Notes: a model not told the origin generated them from the letters alone. DNA of 64,000 bases from Candidatus Rhodobacter oscarellae (GCF_001078595.1 NZ_LFTY01000002.1:455378-519377); one strand, 5' to 3'. Positions 47,465-56,417 are shown, numbered from the stretch's first letter. Numbers and translations: made by a program.

Positions 47465-47650
47465 ATGTCGAAGAAAGAAGATGGTGCCACGCGCCGCGAC
47501 TTTCTGAAGATCGCCGGAACCACGGCGCCGCTGGCAGCGGTGGCGGTGGCGTCGGGTACGCAAGCGGAGGCGCAGGAGCCTGACCTGTCATCGGAGACGA
47601 TGCAGGACACGCTGCACACCCGCGCCTACTACGCGTCGGCGAAATTCTAG
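47465..47650 (+). CDS. 61-residue Tat-signal protein of the formate dehydrogenase operon
   Basis: A tiny protein with a twin-arginine motif (ATRRDFLKIAG) and hydrophobic core TTAPLAAVAVASG, then a short polar tail ending AYYASAKF. Such a small exported peptide regularly sits before FDH3-type fdhA genes in proteobacteria (often called FdhX), role unknown. GGAGCTCAC upstream gives the ribosome site. Next to it lies a palindrome pair. Confidence 0.82.
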   Translation: MSKKEDGATRRDFLKIAGTTAPLAAVAVASGTQAEAQEPDLSSETMQDTLHTRAYYASAKF

Positions 47651-47661
47651 CGCGACGGGGG

Positions 47662-47706
47662 CGGAATTCTTCAAGAATTCCGCGACGAAATCTTTTAAAG
47701 ATTTCG
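47662..47706. repeat. Pair of short palindromes before fdhA
   Basis: CGGAATTCTTCAAGAATTCCG (47662-47682; 10-bp arms, one centre base) and CGAAATCTTTTAAAGATTTCG (47686-47706; 10-bp arms, one centre base), three bases apart. The same paired layout occurs at 31205-31248 and 31304-31347. It falls between the Tat peptide gene and fdhA; the remaining 150 bp to fdhA show nothing else. Confidence 0.85.
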
Positions 47707-47859
47707 GCCCCCCACAAAAACCGCAGGCGCCCCCACGGGGACGCGGCAGAGCGGCAAAGAGCAAACGGTTGCGTGACGCCCAGGCGCTTGATGTCAAAAT
47801 AGGGAGAACCAAGCGAGCAAAGCCCGGAGGAGGGCTACGCAAGCAAGGGAGGTACTGAA

Positions 47860-50763
47860 ATGCTTAGGAAAAAGACCAACGGGGTTGCGAGACGCCCCCA
47901 GCGGACTTCGATCCTGTCCGAGGCGGCAAATGCCTCGGTTGACCGGCGCGCCTTTTTGCGCGGGTCAGGCCTGGCCATTGGTGGCCTGGCCGCAATCGCC
48001 GCAACCGGCGGCACGGTGCAGCAGGCGGACGCGCAGGGCGCGGCCATCCGGGGCGCCGTGGATCTAAAGAAATCTGTGTGTACGCATTGCTCGGTGGGCT
48101 GCACGGTCATCGCCGAGGTCGCCAGCGGCGTCTGGGTGGGCCAGGAACCGGGCTGGGACAGCCCGTTCAACCTCGGCGCCCATTGCGCCAAGGGGGCCGC
48201 CGTCCGCGAGCACGCCCATGGCGAGCGCCGCCTCAAATATCCGATGAAAAAGGAGAATGGCGAGTGGAAGCGCATCAGCTGGGAGCAGGCGATCGACGAG
48301 ATCGGCGACGGCATGATGCAGATCCGGGACGAGAGCGGCCCGGACAGCGTCTACTGGCTCGGCTCGGCGAAGCATAACAACGAGCAGGCCTACCTGTTCC
48401 GCAAGTTCGCCGCCTATTGGGGCACCAATAACGTGGATCACCAGGCGCGGATCTGTCACTCGACGACCGTGGCCGGCGTGGCGAACACATGGGGCTACGG
48501 CGCCATGACGAACAGCTACAACGACATCCACAACTCCAAGGCCATCTTCATCATCGGCGGCAACCCCGCCGAGGCGCACCCGGTCTCGCTGTTGCATGTC
48601 CTGCGCGCGAAAGAGCAGAACAACGCGCCGCTGATCGTCTGCGACCCGCGCTTTACGCGCACCGCGGCCCATGCCGACGAGTATGTCCGCTTCCGCCCCG
48701 GCTCTGACGTGGCGCTGATCTGGGGCATCCTTTGGCACATCTTCGAGAACGGCTGGGAGGACAAAGAGTTCATCCGCACCCGCGTCTGGGGGATGGACCA
48801 GATCAAGGAAGAGGTCGCCAAGTGGAACCCCGAGGAGGTCGAGCGCGTGACCGGCACCCCGGGCTCGCAGCTGCGCCGCGTGGCGCGCACCATGGCCAAC
48901 AACCGCCCCGGCACCGTGATCTGGTGCATGGGTGGCACCCAGCACACCAACGGCAACAACAACACGCGGGCCTATTGCGTGCTGCAGCTGGCGCTGGGCA
49001 ACATGGGCACCTCTGGTGGCGGCACCAACATCTTCCGCGGCCATGACAACGTGCAGGGCGCGACGGACCTTGGCGTCCTCTCGCACACCTTGCCGGGCTA
49101 TTACGGCCTGTCTGCGGGCAGCTGGGCCCATTGGGCGCGCGTCTGGGGCGAGGACCTGGAGTGGCTGCAGGGCCAGTTCGACACGACCACCGGCGTGGAC
49201 GGCAAGGAAAAGAAGCTGATGAACCTCAGCGGCATCCCTGTCTCGCGCTGGATCGATGGCGTGTTGGAGGATCCCGATAACATGGACCAGCCTGCCAAGG
49301 TGCGGGCCATGGTGCTTTGGGGCCACGCGCCGAACTCGCAGACCCGCATGACCGAGATGAAGACGGCGATGGAGCAGCTCGACATGCTGGTTGTCGTCGA
49401 CCCCTTCCCGACGGTCTCGGCGGTGCTGCATGACCGCACCGATGGGGTCTACCTGCTGCCGGCCTCGACCCAGTTCGAGACCCAGGGCTCGGTGACCGCG
49501 TCAAACCGGTCGATCCAGTGGCGCGAGAAGGTCATTGATCCGCTGTTCGAGTCCAAGCCCGACCAGGAGATCATCGGCCTCTTCGCGCAGAAGTTCGGCT
49601 GGCATGACCGGTTCTTCCGCAACATCGCGCTCGAGGATGACGGCATCACGCCGAACTCCGAGGATACGCTGCGCGAGATCAACCGCGGCATGTGGACGAT
49701 CGGCTATACCGGCCAGTCTCCGGAGCGGCTGAAGCTGCACATGGAGAACCAGCACACGTTCGACCGCACGACGCTGCAGGCGATCGGTGGTCCGGCGGAT
49801 GGCGATTACTACGGCCTGCCATGGCCAAGCTGGGGCACCGCCGAGATGGGCCACCCGGGCACGCCGAACCTCTATGACATGTCCAAGCCGGTCTCCGAGG
49901 GTGGTCTCACCTTCCGGGCGCGCTTTGGCGTGGAGCGGGACGGCGACAACCTCTTGGCCGAGGGCGTCTACTCGGTGAATTCGGAGATCCAGGACGGGTA
50001 TCCGGAATTCACCATGCAGATGCTGATGGACCTGGGGTGGGACGCGGACCTCACGGACGCGGAACGCACCGCCATCGACGCGGTGGCCGGGCCCAAGACC
50101 AACTGGAAGACCGACCTCTCGGGCGGCATCCAGCGGGTCGCGATCCAGCACGAGTGCGCGCCCTTCGGGAACGCCAAGGCTCGGGCTGTGGTGTGGACCT
50201 TCCCGGATCCGGTGCCGCTGCACCGCGAGCCGCTCTACACCAACCGTCGCGATCTGGTCGAGGACTACCCGACCTATGCGGACCGGACGACACACTACCG
50301 TCTTCCGACGCTCTACGAGTCGATCCAAAAGCAGGACTTCTCAAAGGACTACCCGATCATTCTCACATCGGGGCGCCTGGTGGAGTACGAAGGCGGCGGG
50401 GACGAGACGCGCTCGAACCCGTGGCTGGCTGAGCTTCAGCAGGACATGTTCGTCGAGATCCACCCAAGGGACGCCAACAATCTGGGCGTGCGCGATGGTG
50501 CGCAGGTCTGGGTCGAAGGGCCCGAGGGCGGCAAGGTCAAGGTCATGGCGATGGTGACCGAGCGGGTGGGGGAAGGCGTCGCCTTCATGCCCTTCCACTT
50601 CGGCGGCCATTTCCAGGGCGAAGACCAGCGGTCCAAATACCCCGACGGGGCGGATCCGTATGTCCTAGGCGAGAGCACCAACACCGCTCAGACCTATGGC
50701 TATGACTCGGTCACGCAGATGCAAGAGACGAAAGCGACTCTCTGCAAAATCTCAGCAGCGTAA
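47860..50763 (+). CDS. Formate dehydrogenase catalytic (alpha) subunit, Tat-exported
   Basis: 967-residue molybdopterin oxidoreductase. A Tat leader (VDRRAFLRGSGLAIGGLAA) is followed by a [4Fe-4S] motif CTHCSVGC (Cys74, Cys77, Cys81; fourth at about 109). The Mo/W ligand is Cys199 in HQARICHSTTVAGVANTWGYG, so cysteine, not selenocysteine. The C-terminal molybdopterin-guanine-dinucleotide domain includes LVEYEGGGDETRSNPWLAEL. It should oxidise formate to CO2 in the periplasm. Start ATG 47860 follows GGGAGG. Acts with the beta and cytochrome b subunits downstream. Confidence 0.93.
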   Translation: MLRKKTNGVARRPQRTSILSEAANASVDRRAFLRGSGLAIGGLAAIAATGGTVQQADAQGAAIRGAVDLKKSVCTHCSVGCTVIAEVASGVWVGQEPGWDSPFNLGAHCAKGAAVREHAHGERRLKYPMKKENGEWKRISWEQAIDEIGDGMMQIRDESGPDSVYWLGSAKHNNEQAYLFRKFAAYWGTNNVDHQARICHSTTVAGVANTWGYGAMTNSYNDIHNSKAIFIIGGNPAEAHPVSLLHVLRAKEQNNAPLIVCDPRFTRTAAHADEYVRFRPGSDVALIWGILWHIFENGWEDKEFIRTRVWGMDQIKEEVAKWNPEEVERVTGTPGSQLRRVARTMANNRPGTVIWCMGGTQHTNGNNNTRAYCVLQLALGNMGTSGGGTNIFRGHDNVQGATDLGVLSHTLPGYYGLSAGSWAHWARVWGEDLEWLQGQFDTTTGVDGKEKKLMNLSGIPVSRWIDGVLEDPDNMDQPAKVRAMVLWGHAPNSQTRMTEMKTAMEQLDMLVVVDPFPTVSAVLHDRTDGVYLLPASTQFETQGSVTASNRSIQWREKVIDPLFESKPDQEIIGLFAQKFGWHDRFFRNIALEDDGITPNSEDTLREINRGMWTIGYTGQSPERLKLHMENQHTFDRTTLQAIGGPADGDYYGLPWPSWGTAEMGHPGTPNLYDMSKPVSEGGLTFRARFGVERDGDNLLAEGVYSVNSEIQDGYPEFTMQMLMDLGWDADLTDAERTAIDAVAGPKTNWKTDLSGGIQRVAIQHECAPFGNAKARAVVWTFPDPVPLHREPLYTNRRDLVEDYPTYADRTTHYRLPTLYESIQKQDFSKDYPIILTSGRLVEYEGGGDETRSNPWLAELQQDMFVEIHPRDANNLGVRDGAQVWVEGPEGGKVKVMAMVTERVGEGVAFMPFHFGGHFQGEDQRSKYPDGADPYVLGESTNTAQTYGYDSVTQMQETKATLCKISAA

Positions 50764-50775
50764 GGAGGAAGAAAG

Positions 50776-51369
50776 ATGGCGAGAGCTAAATTCCTATGTG
50801 ACGCCGAGCGCTGCATCGAATGCAACGCCTGTGTCACCGCCTGTAAGAACGAGCACGAGGTGCCCTGGGGGATCAACCGCCGACGCGTGGTGACGATCGC
50901 TGACGGCAAGCCTGGTGAGCGGTCCATCTCGGTGGCGTGCATGCATTGCTCGGACGCGCCCTGCATGGCGGTGTGCCCGGTCGACTGCTTCTATCAGAAC
51001 GAGGAAGGGGTCGTGCTGCACTCGAAGGATCTGTGCATCGGCTGCGGCTACTGCTTCTACGCGTGCCCGTTTGGCGCGCCGCAGTTCCCGCAGGCGGGCA
51101 ATTTCGGCAGCCGCGGCAAGATGGACAAGTGCACCTTCTGCGCCGGTGGTCCGGAAGAGACCCACTCGACGGCCGAGTTCGCCAAATATGGGCGCAACCG
51201 GATCGCCGAGGGCAAGCTTCCGATCTGTGCCGAGATGTGCTCGACCAAGGCCCTGCTGGCGGGGGACGGCGACATCGTGTCGGCGATCTACCGCGAGCGC
51301 GTGGTGGCCCGGGGCTTCGGCTCGGGCGCCTGGGGCTGGGGCACGGCCTATGACCAGAAGGGCGGCTAA
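50776..51369 (+). CDS. Formate dehydrogenase beta subunit, four [4Fe-4S] clusters
   Basis: 197 residues of the FDH3 beta-subunit type. Cysteine motifs in order: CIECNACVTACKNEH, CMHCSDAPCMAVCP, CIGCGYCFYACP and CTFC with CAEMCSTKAL. These carry electrons from FdhA to the membrane cytochrome. No signal peptide, so it is probably exported with FdhA by the Tat system. Starts 12 bases after fdhA with AAGGAGGAAG upstream. Confidence 0.92.
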   Translation: MARAKFLCDAERCIECNACVTACKNEHEVPWGINRRRVVTIADGKPGERSISVACMHCSDAPCMAVCPVDCFYQNEEGVVLHSKDLCIGCGYCFYACPFGAPQFPQAGNFGSRGKMDKCTFCAGGPEETHSTAEFAKYGRNRIAEGKLPICAEMCSTKALLAGDGDIVSAIYRERVVARGFGSGAWGWGTAYDQKGG

Positions 51370-51376
51370 GGGGTAG

Positions 51377-51435
51377 GGTGCGTGGTCTCCACGCACCGTC
51401 CCTTCAAAAGACATGGAGAGGCGGCGTTTGCCGCC
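51377..51435 (+). terminator. Stem-loops between fdhB and the FKBP gene
   Basis: GGTGCGTGG (51377-51385) pairs with CCACGCACC (51389-51397) over a 3-base loop, followed by a second GGCGGC/GCCGCC hairpin (51420-51435). Neither has a T tract. They may limit read-through or set mRNA stability between the two halves of the operon. Confidence 0.5.
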
Positions 51436-51544
51436 CCTCCTGCGATCACGTGAACGTTTGGACTGCGCAGCGACTGTTTGCCTCGGCAGCAGAGGGCGAT
51501 AGAGACAAATTGGTAAACCGACACGCACACCAGAAAGGTCGTCT

Positions 51545-52246
51545 ATGACACGTCTCCTCCCCGCCCTGGCGCTCTGCGCCACCGCTTTGCCCTTGGCCCT
51601 CGCGGCCCCGGCGCTGGCCCAACAAGAGGGCCCCGCGCTGGACAGCGCACAGGAAATCGCCAGCTATGCCATCGGGCGCCGCATCGGCGCCAGCCTGCTG
51701 CAGCAGGACATCTTTGAGCTCGATCTCGAAAAACTCGCCCTTGGCATCGCCGAAGAGATCGAGGGCAAGGATTTGCCCGTCACGGTCGAGGAAATCCAGG
51801 CCGCGATGCAAGAGCTGCAGGCCCAGCAGGATGCCGTGCGGGAGGCGCGCGGTCAGCTGGCAATCGAAGAGGGGCAGAGCTTTCTGCAAGAGAACAAGGA
51901 CCGCGCGGGTGTTGTCGTCACCGAAAGCGGTCTGCAATACCTCATCAGCGAGGCCGGCGAGGGCGAGCCGCCCAACTCCGAACAGATGGTCACCGTGCAC
52001 TATACCGGGCGGCTGCTGGACGGCACCGTCTTTGACAGCTCCGTCGAGCGCGGCGCACCGGCAACCTTCCCCGTCAAGGGCGTGATCCCGGGCTGGCAGG
52101 AGGCCCTGCAGCTGATGCGCCCCGGCGCGACCTGGGAGGTCTGGATCCCGTCCGAGATCGCCTATGGCGCCCGCGGCGCGGGCGCGGATATCGGCCCCAA
52201 TGAAGTGCTGAACTTCACCATCCAGCTGATCGAGATCAGCAATTAG
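51545..52246 (+). CDS. FKBP-type peptidyl-prolyl isomerase, secreted
   Basis: 233-residue Mip/FkpA-type isomerase. Signal peptide (LLPALALCATALPLALAAPALA), then a helical dimerisation region with a conserved YAIGRRIG start, then the FKBP catalytic domain: VTVHYTGRLLDGTVFDSSVERG, FPVKGVIPGWQEALQLM and IPSEIAYG. It would fold periplasmic proteins. Its position inside the formate dehydrogenase operon is unusual and suggests help with a periplasmic subunit. Confidence 0.9.
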   Translation: MTRLLPALALCATALPLALAAPALAQQEGPALDSAQEIASYAIGRRIGASLLQQDIFELDLEKLALGIAEEIEGKDLPVTVEEIQAAMQELQAQQDAVREARGQLAIEEGQSFLQENKDRAGVVVTESGLQYLISEAGEGEPPNSEQMVTVHYTGRLLDGTVFDSSVERGAPATFPVKGVIPGWQEALQLMRPGATWEVWIPSEIAYGARGAGADIGPNEVLNFTIQLIEISN

Positions 52247-52282
52247 CGCCGCGCACCGGTGCGGCTTTAGGAGGAACAGGAT

Positions 52283-53500
52283 ATGCTGAGAGTAATTTTG
52301 GCCTTTGTTGTTATTCTAGGGCTCGCGCCGGTGTCCTTGGCGCAAGAGGCCGGTGCCCCACCTGTCGAGATCGACCGCTCCGCCACCGGCGGGGCGCAGA
52401 CGCTGGAGGACATCCTGGCCCGACAGCGCGGCGAGAGGGTGGATACAGAGTTTCGGCGCCAATTCGGCGACCCTGACAGCGCGGCGGGGATCGCCGGGCA
52501 GCTTGGCACGCTGGGTGGCGCTTCTGACCCCGATCTGTGGCGCGCGCTTCGCTATGGCGAGGCGGATGTAACCGTGTCCTCCGGGGGGGACGTCGCCAAG
52601 GTCCTGGTCCAGGACGGCGGCATGGCCTGGTACCAGTTCCGCCAGGGCCCGCTGCTCACCTATGGCGGCTATCTGCTTCTGGGCATGATCGGGCTTCTGG
52701 CGCTGTTCTTTCTGGCCCGCGGGCGCATCCGCGTCGACGCGCCCGCCACGGGGCGCCTGGTGGTGCGGTTCAACGCGGTAGAGCGCTTTGCCCATTGGCT
52801 GCTGGCGGGGTCGTTCATCCTCTTGGGGGTGACGGGGCTGGTGGTGCTGATGGGGCGCAAGTTCATCGCGCCTTACATGGGCAAGGATTTCAACTCGCTC
52901 CTGCTCACCTGGTCCAAGGTGATCCATAACAACGTGGCCTGGGCGTTCATGCTGGCGCTGGTGATGGTCTTCGTCTTCTGGGTGGTGCACAACTTTCCCT
53001 CGCGCCACGACCTGAAATGGATCGCGCAGTTTGGCGGGATCGTCGGCAAGAAGCACCCGCCCGCCAAGAAGTTCAACGCGGGCCAAAAGGTCATCTTCTG
53101 GTCGGTGATCATCCTGGGCGCCTCGATCAGCGCCTCCGGCCTGTCGCTCTTGTTCCCCTTCGAGATGCCGATGTTCGCCAAGACCTTCGCGATCATGAAC
53201 CAATGGGGCATGAACGAATGGGTCGGCATGGCGCCCTTCCCAGAGCGGCTGAGCCCGCAGGAAGAGATGCAATTCGCCCAGGCCTGGCACGCCATCGTAG
53301 CCTTCGTGCTGATGGCGATCATCATCGCGCATATCTATATCGGGACCCTGGGGATGGAGGGCGCGATTGACGCCATGGGCTCGGGCGAGGTCGACGAGGC
53401 CTGGGCGCATCAGCACCATTCGCTGTGGCTAGAAGAGGTGAAGGCCAAGGAGGCCGCGACGGGCAAAACCGCGCCCTCTGATGCCACGCCCGCAGAGTAA
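52283..53500 (+). CDS. Formate dehydrogenase gamma subunit, cytochrome b556-type
   Basis: 405 residues. A signal-like N-terminus (VILAFVVILGLAPVSLAQ) and about 110 residues of periplasmic sequence come before the membrane part, then at least four helices with haem-ligand histidines: RFAHWLLAGSFILLGVTGL, KVIHNNVAWAFML, and the last-helix AWHAIVAFVLMAIIIAHIYIG. It should oxidise the beta subunit and reduce quinone. Long extramembrane N-terminal region is typical of FDH3 gamma subunits. Start follows AGGAGG. Confidence 0.9.
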   Translation: MLRVILAFVVILGLAPVSLAQEAGAPPVEIDRSATGGAQTLEDILARQRGERVDTEFRRQFGDPDSAAGIAGQLGTLGGASDPDLWRALRYGEADVTVSSGGDVAKVLVQDGGMAWYQFRQGPLLTYGGYLLLGMIGLLALFFLARGRIRVDAPATGRLVVRFNAVERFAHWLLAGSFILLGVTGLVVLMGRKFIAPYMGKDFNSLLLTWSKVIHNNVAWAFMLALVMVFVFWVVHNFPSRHDLKWIAQFGGIVGKKHPPAKKFNAGQKVIFWSVIILGASISASGLSLLFPFEMPMFAKTFAIMNQWGMNEWVGMAPFPERLSPQEEMQFAQAWHAIVAFVLMAIIIAHIYIGTLGMEGAIDAMGSGEVDEAWAHQHHSLWLEEVKAKEAATGKTAPSDATPAE

Positions 53501-53572
53501 ACATTTGATTAACGCGGTGTCAGAGTTACCCCCTCCCTACCGCCCTCAATCCTGGGGCGATTCGGTGAAGAT
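53498..53572 (+). repeat. TTAAC-type box plus C-rich unit, copy 2
   Basis: TAAACATTTGATTAAC (53498-53513), CCCCCTCCCTACCGCCC from 53529, then GGCGATTCGGTGAAGAT to 53572. It aligns without gaps to copy 1. Its 3' end includes the GTG start of the WD40 gene. Confidence 0.6.
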
Positions 53573-54932
53573 TTCCCGAACAGGTGCCAGGCTTTCCGGT
53601 GCTTTGGGGCGATGGGTCGCGATTTTGGTCGCGATCGCGATGATCTTGCCCCTGACGAGGACGCCCGTCAGGGCAGAGGAGTTCACCACCTATAAAGGCC
53701 ATGGAGGCCCGATCATGGCGCTAGATGTCTCGCCGGACGGGCGGCTTGCCTCGGCCAGTTTTGACAATTCGGTGGGGCTCTGGCCGGGGCCTGTTTGGCT
53801 AGAGGGCCATGACGCTGCGGTGACCGCGTTAGATGCCTCCCAAGCACCTGCCGTCCTGTCCGGTGGCGACGACTTTCGCGTCTTGCTTTTGCACCCAGAG
53901 CTGGAAACACCGCTTGAGATCACGAAACACAAAGGCAAGATCGGCGGAATTGCCGTCGATGCCACCAGTGACCGGATTGCGTCCGCCAGTTGGGATGGAT
54001 CGATTCAGCTTCATTATGTCGTCAAGTTTCTGGCGACGAACGATATGCCGGTACCGCTCGACTTCAGAACATTCGAACTTCTTGGCCATCGCTCTAACGT
54101 GACCTCGGTCGGATTCGCACCCAATGGCACGCTTTACTCCGCCTCCTCGGACGGGACGATCCGGGTTTGGGAGGGGCCAGAGACGGGCACGACCTCTCGC
54201 GTGCTGGTCAAGCACGGGTTCGGCATCAACGAGATTGTGGTCACCGAAGACTGGACCGCATATGGCGCGGTGGACGGGGCCACGCGGGTGATCGACCACG
54301 ACGGGCAGCAGATCGCGGATTTCACCCTCGACAGGCGACCGATCCTGGCGATGGACTACCACGCCGACACCGGCCAGCTCGCCGTGGGCGACGGGCATGG
54401 CTATATCATGATGATCGACACGGCGGCCTGGAAGATCACGCGGGACTTCCGTGCTATGCGCAAGGGGCCGGTCTGGGCGCTGGCGTTCTCGAATGACGGG
54501 GCCATCATCCATGTGGGCGGGATCGACGACGTGATCTATGCTTGGCCGGTGGCGCTGTTGGACCAATACGACCCGGCGGGGGGCGACGCGCGCAGCTTCC
54601 TGCGCGACGCGGCGAGCATGCCCAATGGCGAGCGGCAGTTCATGCGCAAATGCTCGATCTGCCACGCGCTGGAACCAGGACCCTCGCGCAAGGCGGGCCC
54701 GACGCTGCACGCGGTGTTTGGGCGTCGCGCCGGCACGGTGCCGGGCTATCGCTACTCGGCGATCCTGGACGGGTCCGAGATTGTTTGGGACGAGACCACC
54801 ATTGACGCGCTGTTCGATATCGGCCCAGATCACTACATCCCCGGCTCTAAAATGCCGATGCAGGTGATCGCAAAGCCGTCGGATCGCGCCGATCTGGTCG
54901 CGTTCCTAAAAACCGCAACGAAGGGAGACTAG
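53565..54932 (+). CDS. WD40 repeat protein with C-terminal cytochrome c domain, secreted
   Basis: 455 residues from GTG 53565 (preceded by GGGGCGATTC). Signal peptide (WVAILVAIAMILPLTRTPVRA). Seven or so WD40-like blades follow (e.g. GHGGPIMALDVSPDGRLASA; GHRSNVTSVGFAPNGTLYSA; ASSDGTIRVWEG), then a single haem-c site CSICH (Cys363, Cys366, His367) in a typical class I cytochrome c fold (GPTLHAVFGRRAGTVPGY, YIPGSKMPMQ). Such a beta-propeller cytochrome might pass electrons from the dehydrogenase or act in sensing; this is inference from the operon position. Confidence 0.83.
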   Translation: MKISRTGARLSGALGRWVAILVAIAMILPLTRTPVRAEEFTTYKGHGGPIMALDVSPDGRLASASFDNSVGLWPGPVWLEGHDAAVTALDASQAPAVLSGGDDFRVLLLHPELETPLEITKHKGKIGGIAVDATSDRIASASWDGSIQLHYVVKFLATNDMPVPLDFRTFELLGHRSNVTSVGFAPNGTLYSASSDGTIRVWEGPETGTTSRVLVKHGFGINEIVVTEDWTAYGAVDGATRVIDHDGQQIADFTLDRRPILAMDYHADTGQLAVGDGHGYIMMIDTAAWKITRDFRAMRKGPVWALAFSNDGAIIHVGGIDDVIYAWPVALLDQYDPAGGDARSFLRDAASMPNGERQFMRKCSICHALEPGPSRKAGPTLHAVFGRRAGTVPGYRYSAILDGSEIVWDETTIDALFDIGPDHYIPGSKMPMQVIAKPSDRADLVAFLKTATKGD

Positions 54933-54936
54933 AGAC

Positions 54937-55062
54937 ATGAGAGCCATGCTCGCAGGTTTTGCCGCGATCGTCTTGATCGGCGTGGCGGCGCATTTCGGGA
55001 TGCAAGAGATCGGGTTCTCGTCGCAGGATCGCAGCGCGGGATCTGCGGTGCGCCTGGAATGA
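54937..55062 (+). CDS. 41-residue single-span membrane peptide
   Basis: ATG at 54937, four bases after the WD40 stop, with AAGGGAGA upstream. One hydrophobic segment (AMLAGFAAIVLIGVAAHFGM) then a short polar tail. Its stop overlaps the response regulator ATG (ATGA). Tight coupling and conserved start signals make it likely real; function unknown. Confidence 0.6.
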   Translation: MRAMLAGFAAIVLIGVAAHFGMQEIGFSSQDRSAGSAVRLE

Positions 55063-56417
55063 ACAAAGCCCATAACATCACGGGCGATGAATACGGACCC
55101 GCGCTTAGCCAGGCCTCGATCCTTGTGATCGATGACGAGCCGGGCATGCGCAACTTCCTGATGAAGATTCTGGGGCCCAGGGCCAAACGGGTCGAGCAGG
55201 CGGCCTCGCCCGACGAGGCCTCGCGCCATCTTGACGAGGCCCAGTTCGATCTGGTCATCCTCGACAACATCATGCCCAAGAAGACCGGGCTGGAATGGGT
55301 GATCGAGCAGAAGCGGTTGGGCTTTTTTGCCGACACGATCCTGATCACCGCCTACGCGGATCTAGAGACGGCAATCGAGGCGCTGCGGGCCGGAGTGAGT
55401 GATTTCGTGCTCAAACCGTTTCGCGCCAATCAGATCCTGAACGCGGTGTCTCGGACCCTGGACCGGACCAATCTGCGCCGCGACAACACATTGCTGCGCC
55501 ATGAATTGTCGATTGATCCGGCGCGGGGCTCGTTGATCGGAAGCTCAGAGGCCCTGGTGTCGGTGCGCGACATGCTGGGCAAGCTGGCGCCCTTGCCGAC
55601 GCCTGTGCTTTTTACCGGTGCCAGCGGCAGCGGCAAGGAAGTGGCCGCGCGCATGCTGCACGCAATGTCGCCGCGCGCGGACCAGCCCTTTGTTGCGGTC
55701 AATTGCGCCGCGATTTCCGCGGACCAAATCGCGCGCGATCTGTTCGGTGTGGTCGAGGAGGGGGATCATCGCCGGTCAGGGCTGTTCCTGCTGGCGGATG
55801 GCGGCACGCTTTTGTTGGACGAGGTGGCGCAGATGCCGGACGCGTTTCAGGCGTCCCTGCTGCGGGTTCTTGAGGATCAACGCATAAGGCCAGTGGGCGG
55901 CGAGCGCGAGATCCCGTTGAATTTGCGCATGATGTTCGCGACCAATGACAATTTGCCGCGCGCGGTGGAAGAGGGGCGGTTCCGCGCTGATCTCTATCAC
56001 CGGATGAATGTGGTGAATGTCGAGATGCCTCTATTGCGGGATCGCGCCGAGGATATCGTCGAACTTGCAACGCTCTTCATGCGCCAATTCGCCAAGGCGC
56101 TGGGCATGCCTGCGCTCGATTTGGATGAAGAGACCTTGCTGCGTTTGCGCCGCTATGACTGGCCGGGCAATGTGCGCGAGTTGCGCAATCTGATCGAACG
56201 CTCGGTTATTCTGGGGGCCTTCCCGCCGGAATTTGAGGGCCACGGCCGGATCACCGGCGATCAGGCTGTGGAGAATCTGGAATTGGTCACGCAGCGCCAC
56301 ATTATGCATGTATTGGATCGCTGTGGTGGCAACCGGGCCGAGGCCGCGCGGCGGCTGGGCGTGTCCCGCAAAACCGTTGATCGGAAGTTCGCCAGTTGGG
56401 GCGGGGGCGAAGTATAG
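55059..56417 (+). CDS. NtrC-type response regulator with degenerate GAFTGA region
   Basis: 452 residues. Receiver domain with phospho-acceptor Asp69, acidic pair Asp25/26 and Lys119. AAA+ domain with Walker A GASGSGKE (187-194) and Walker B LLLDEV (251-256). Where sigma-54 activators carry GAFTGA there is VVEEGDHRRSG (231-241). Fis-type helix-turn-helix at the end (GGNRAEAARRLGVSRKTVDRKF). It probably binds the operators of this locus and pairs with the convergent histidine kinase. The start overlaps the preceding peptide gene. Confidence 0.9.
   Translation: MNKAHNITGDEYGPALSQASILVIDDEPGMRNFLMKILGPRAKRVEQAASPDEASRHLDEAQFDLVILDNIMPKKTGLEWVIEQKRLGFFADTILITAYADLETAIEALRAGVSDFVLKPFRANQILNAVSRTLDRTNLRRDNTLLRHELSIDPARGSLIGSSEALVSVRDMLGKLAPLPTPVLFTGASGSGKEVAARMLHAMSPRADQPFVAVNCAAISADQIARDLFGVVEEGDHRRSGLFLLADGGTLLLDEVAQMPDAFQASLLRVLEDQRIRPVGGEREIPLNLRMMFATNDNLPRAVEEGRFRADLYHRMNVVNVEMPLLRDRAEDIVELATLFMRQFAKALGMPALDLDEETLLRLRRYDWPGNVRELRNLIERSVILGAFPPEFEGHGRITGDQAVENLELVTQRHIMHVLDRCGGNRAEAARRLGVSRKTVDRKFASWGGGEV

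Noticed and set aside
48454-48456. Selenocysteine in the formate dehydrogenase alpha subunit
   Set aside because: The codon at the metal-ligand position is TGT (cysteine), not TGA, and the frame continues normally.
48064-49431. Long antisense reading frame over the formate dehydrogenase alpha gene
   Set aside because: The plus-strand gene has clear conserved motifs; the antisense frame reads as low-complexity Arg/His/Ala sequence typical of high-GC shadow frames.
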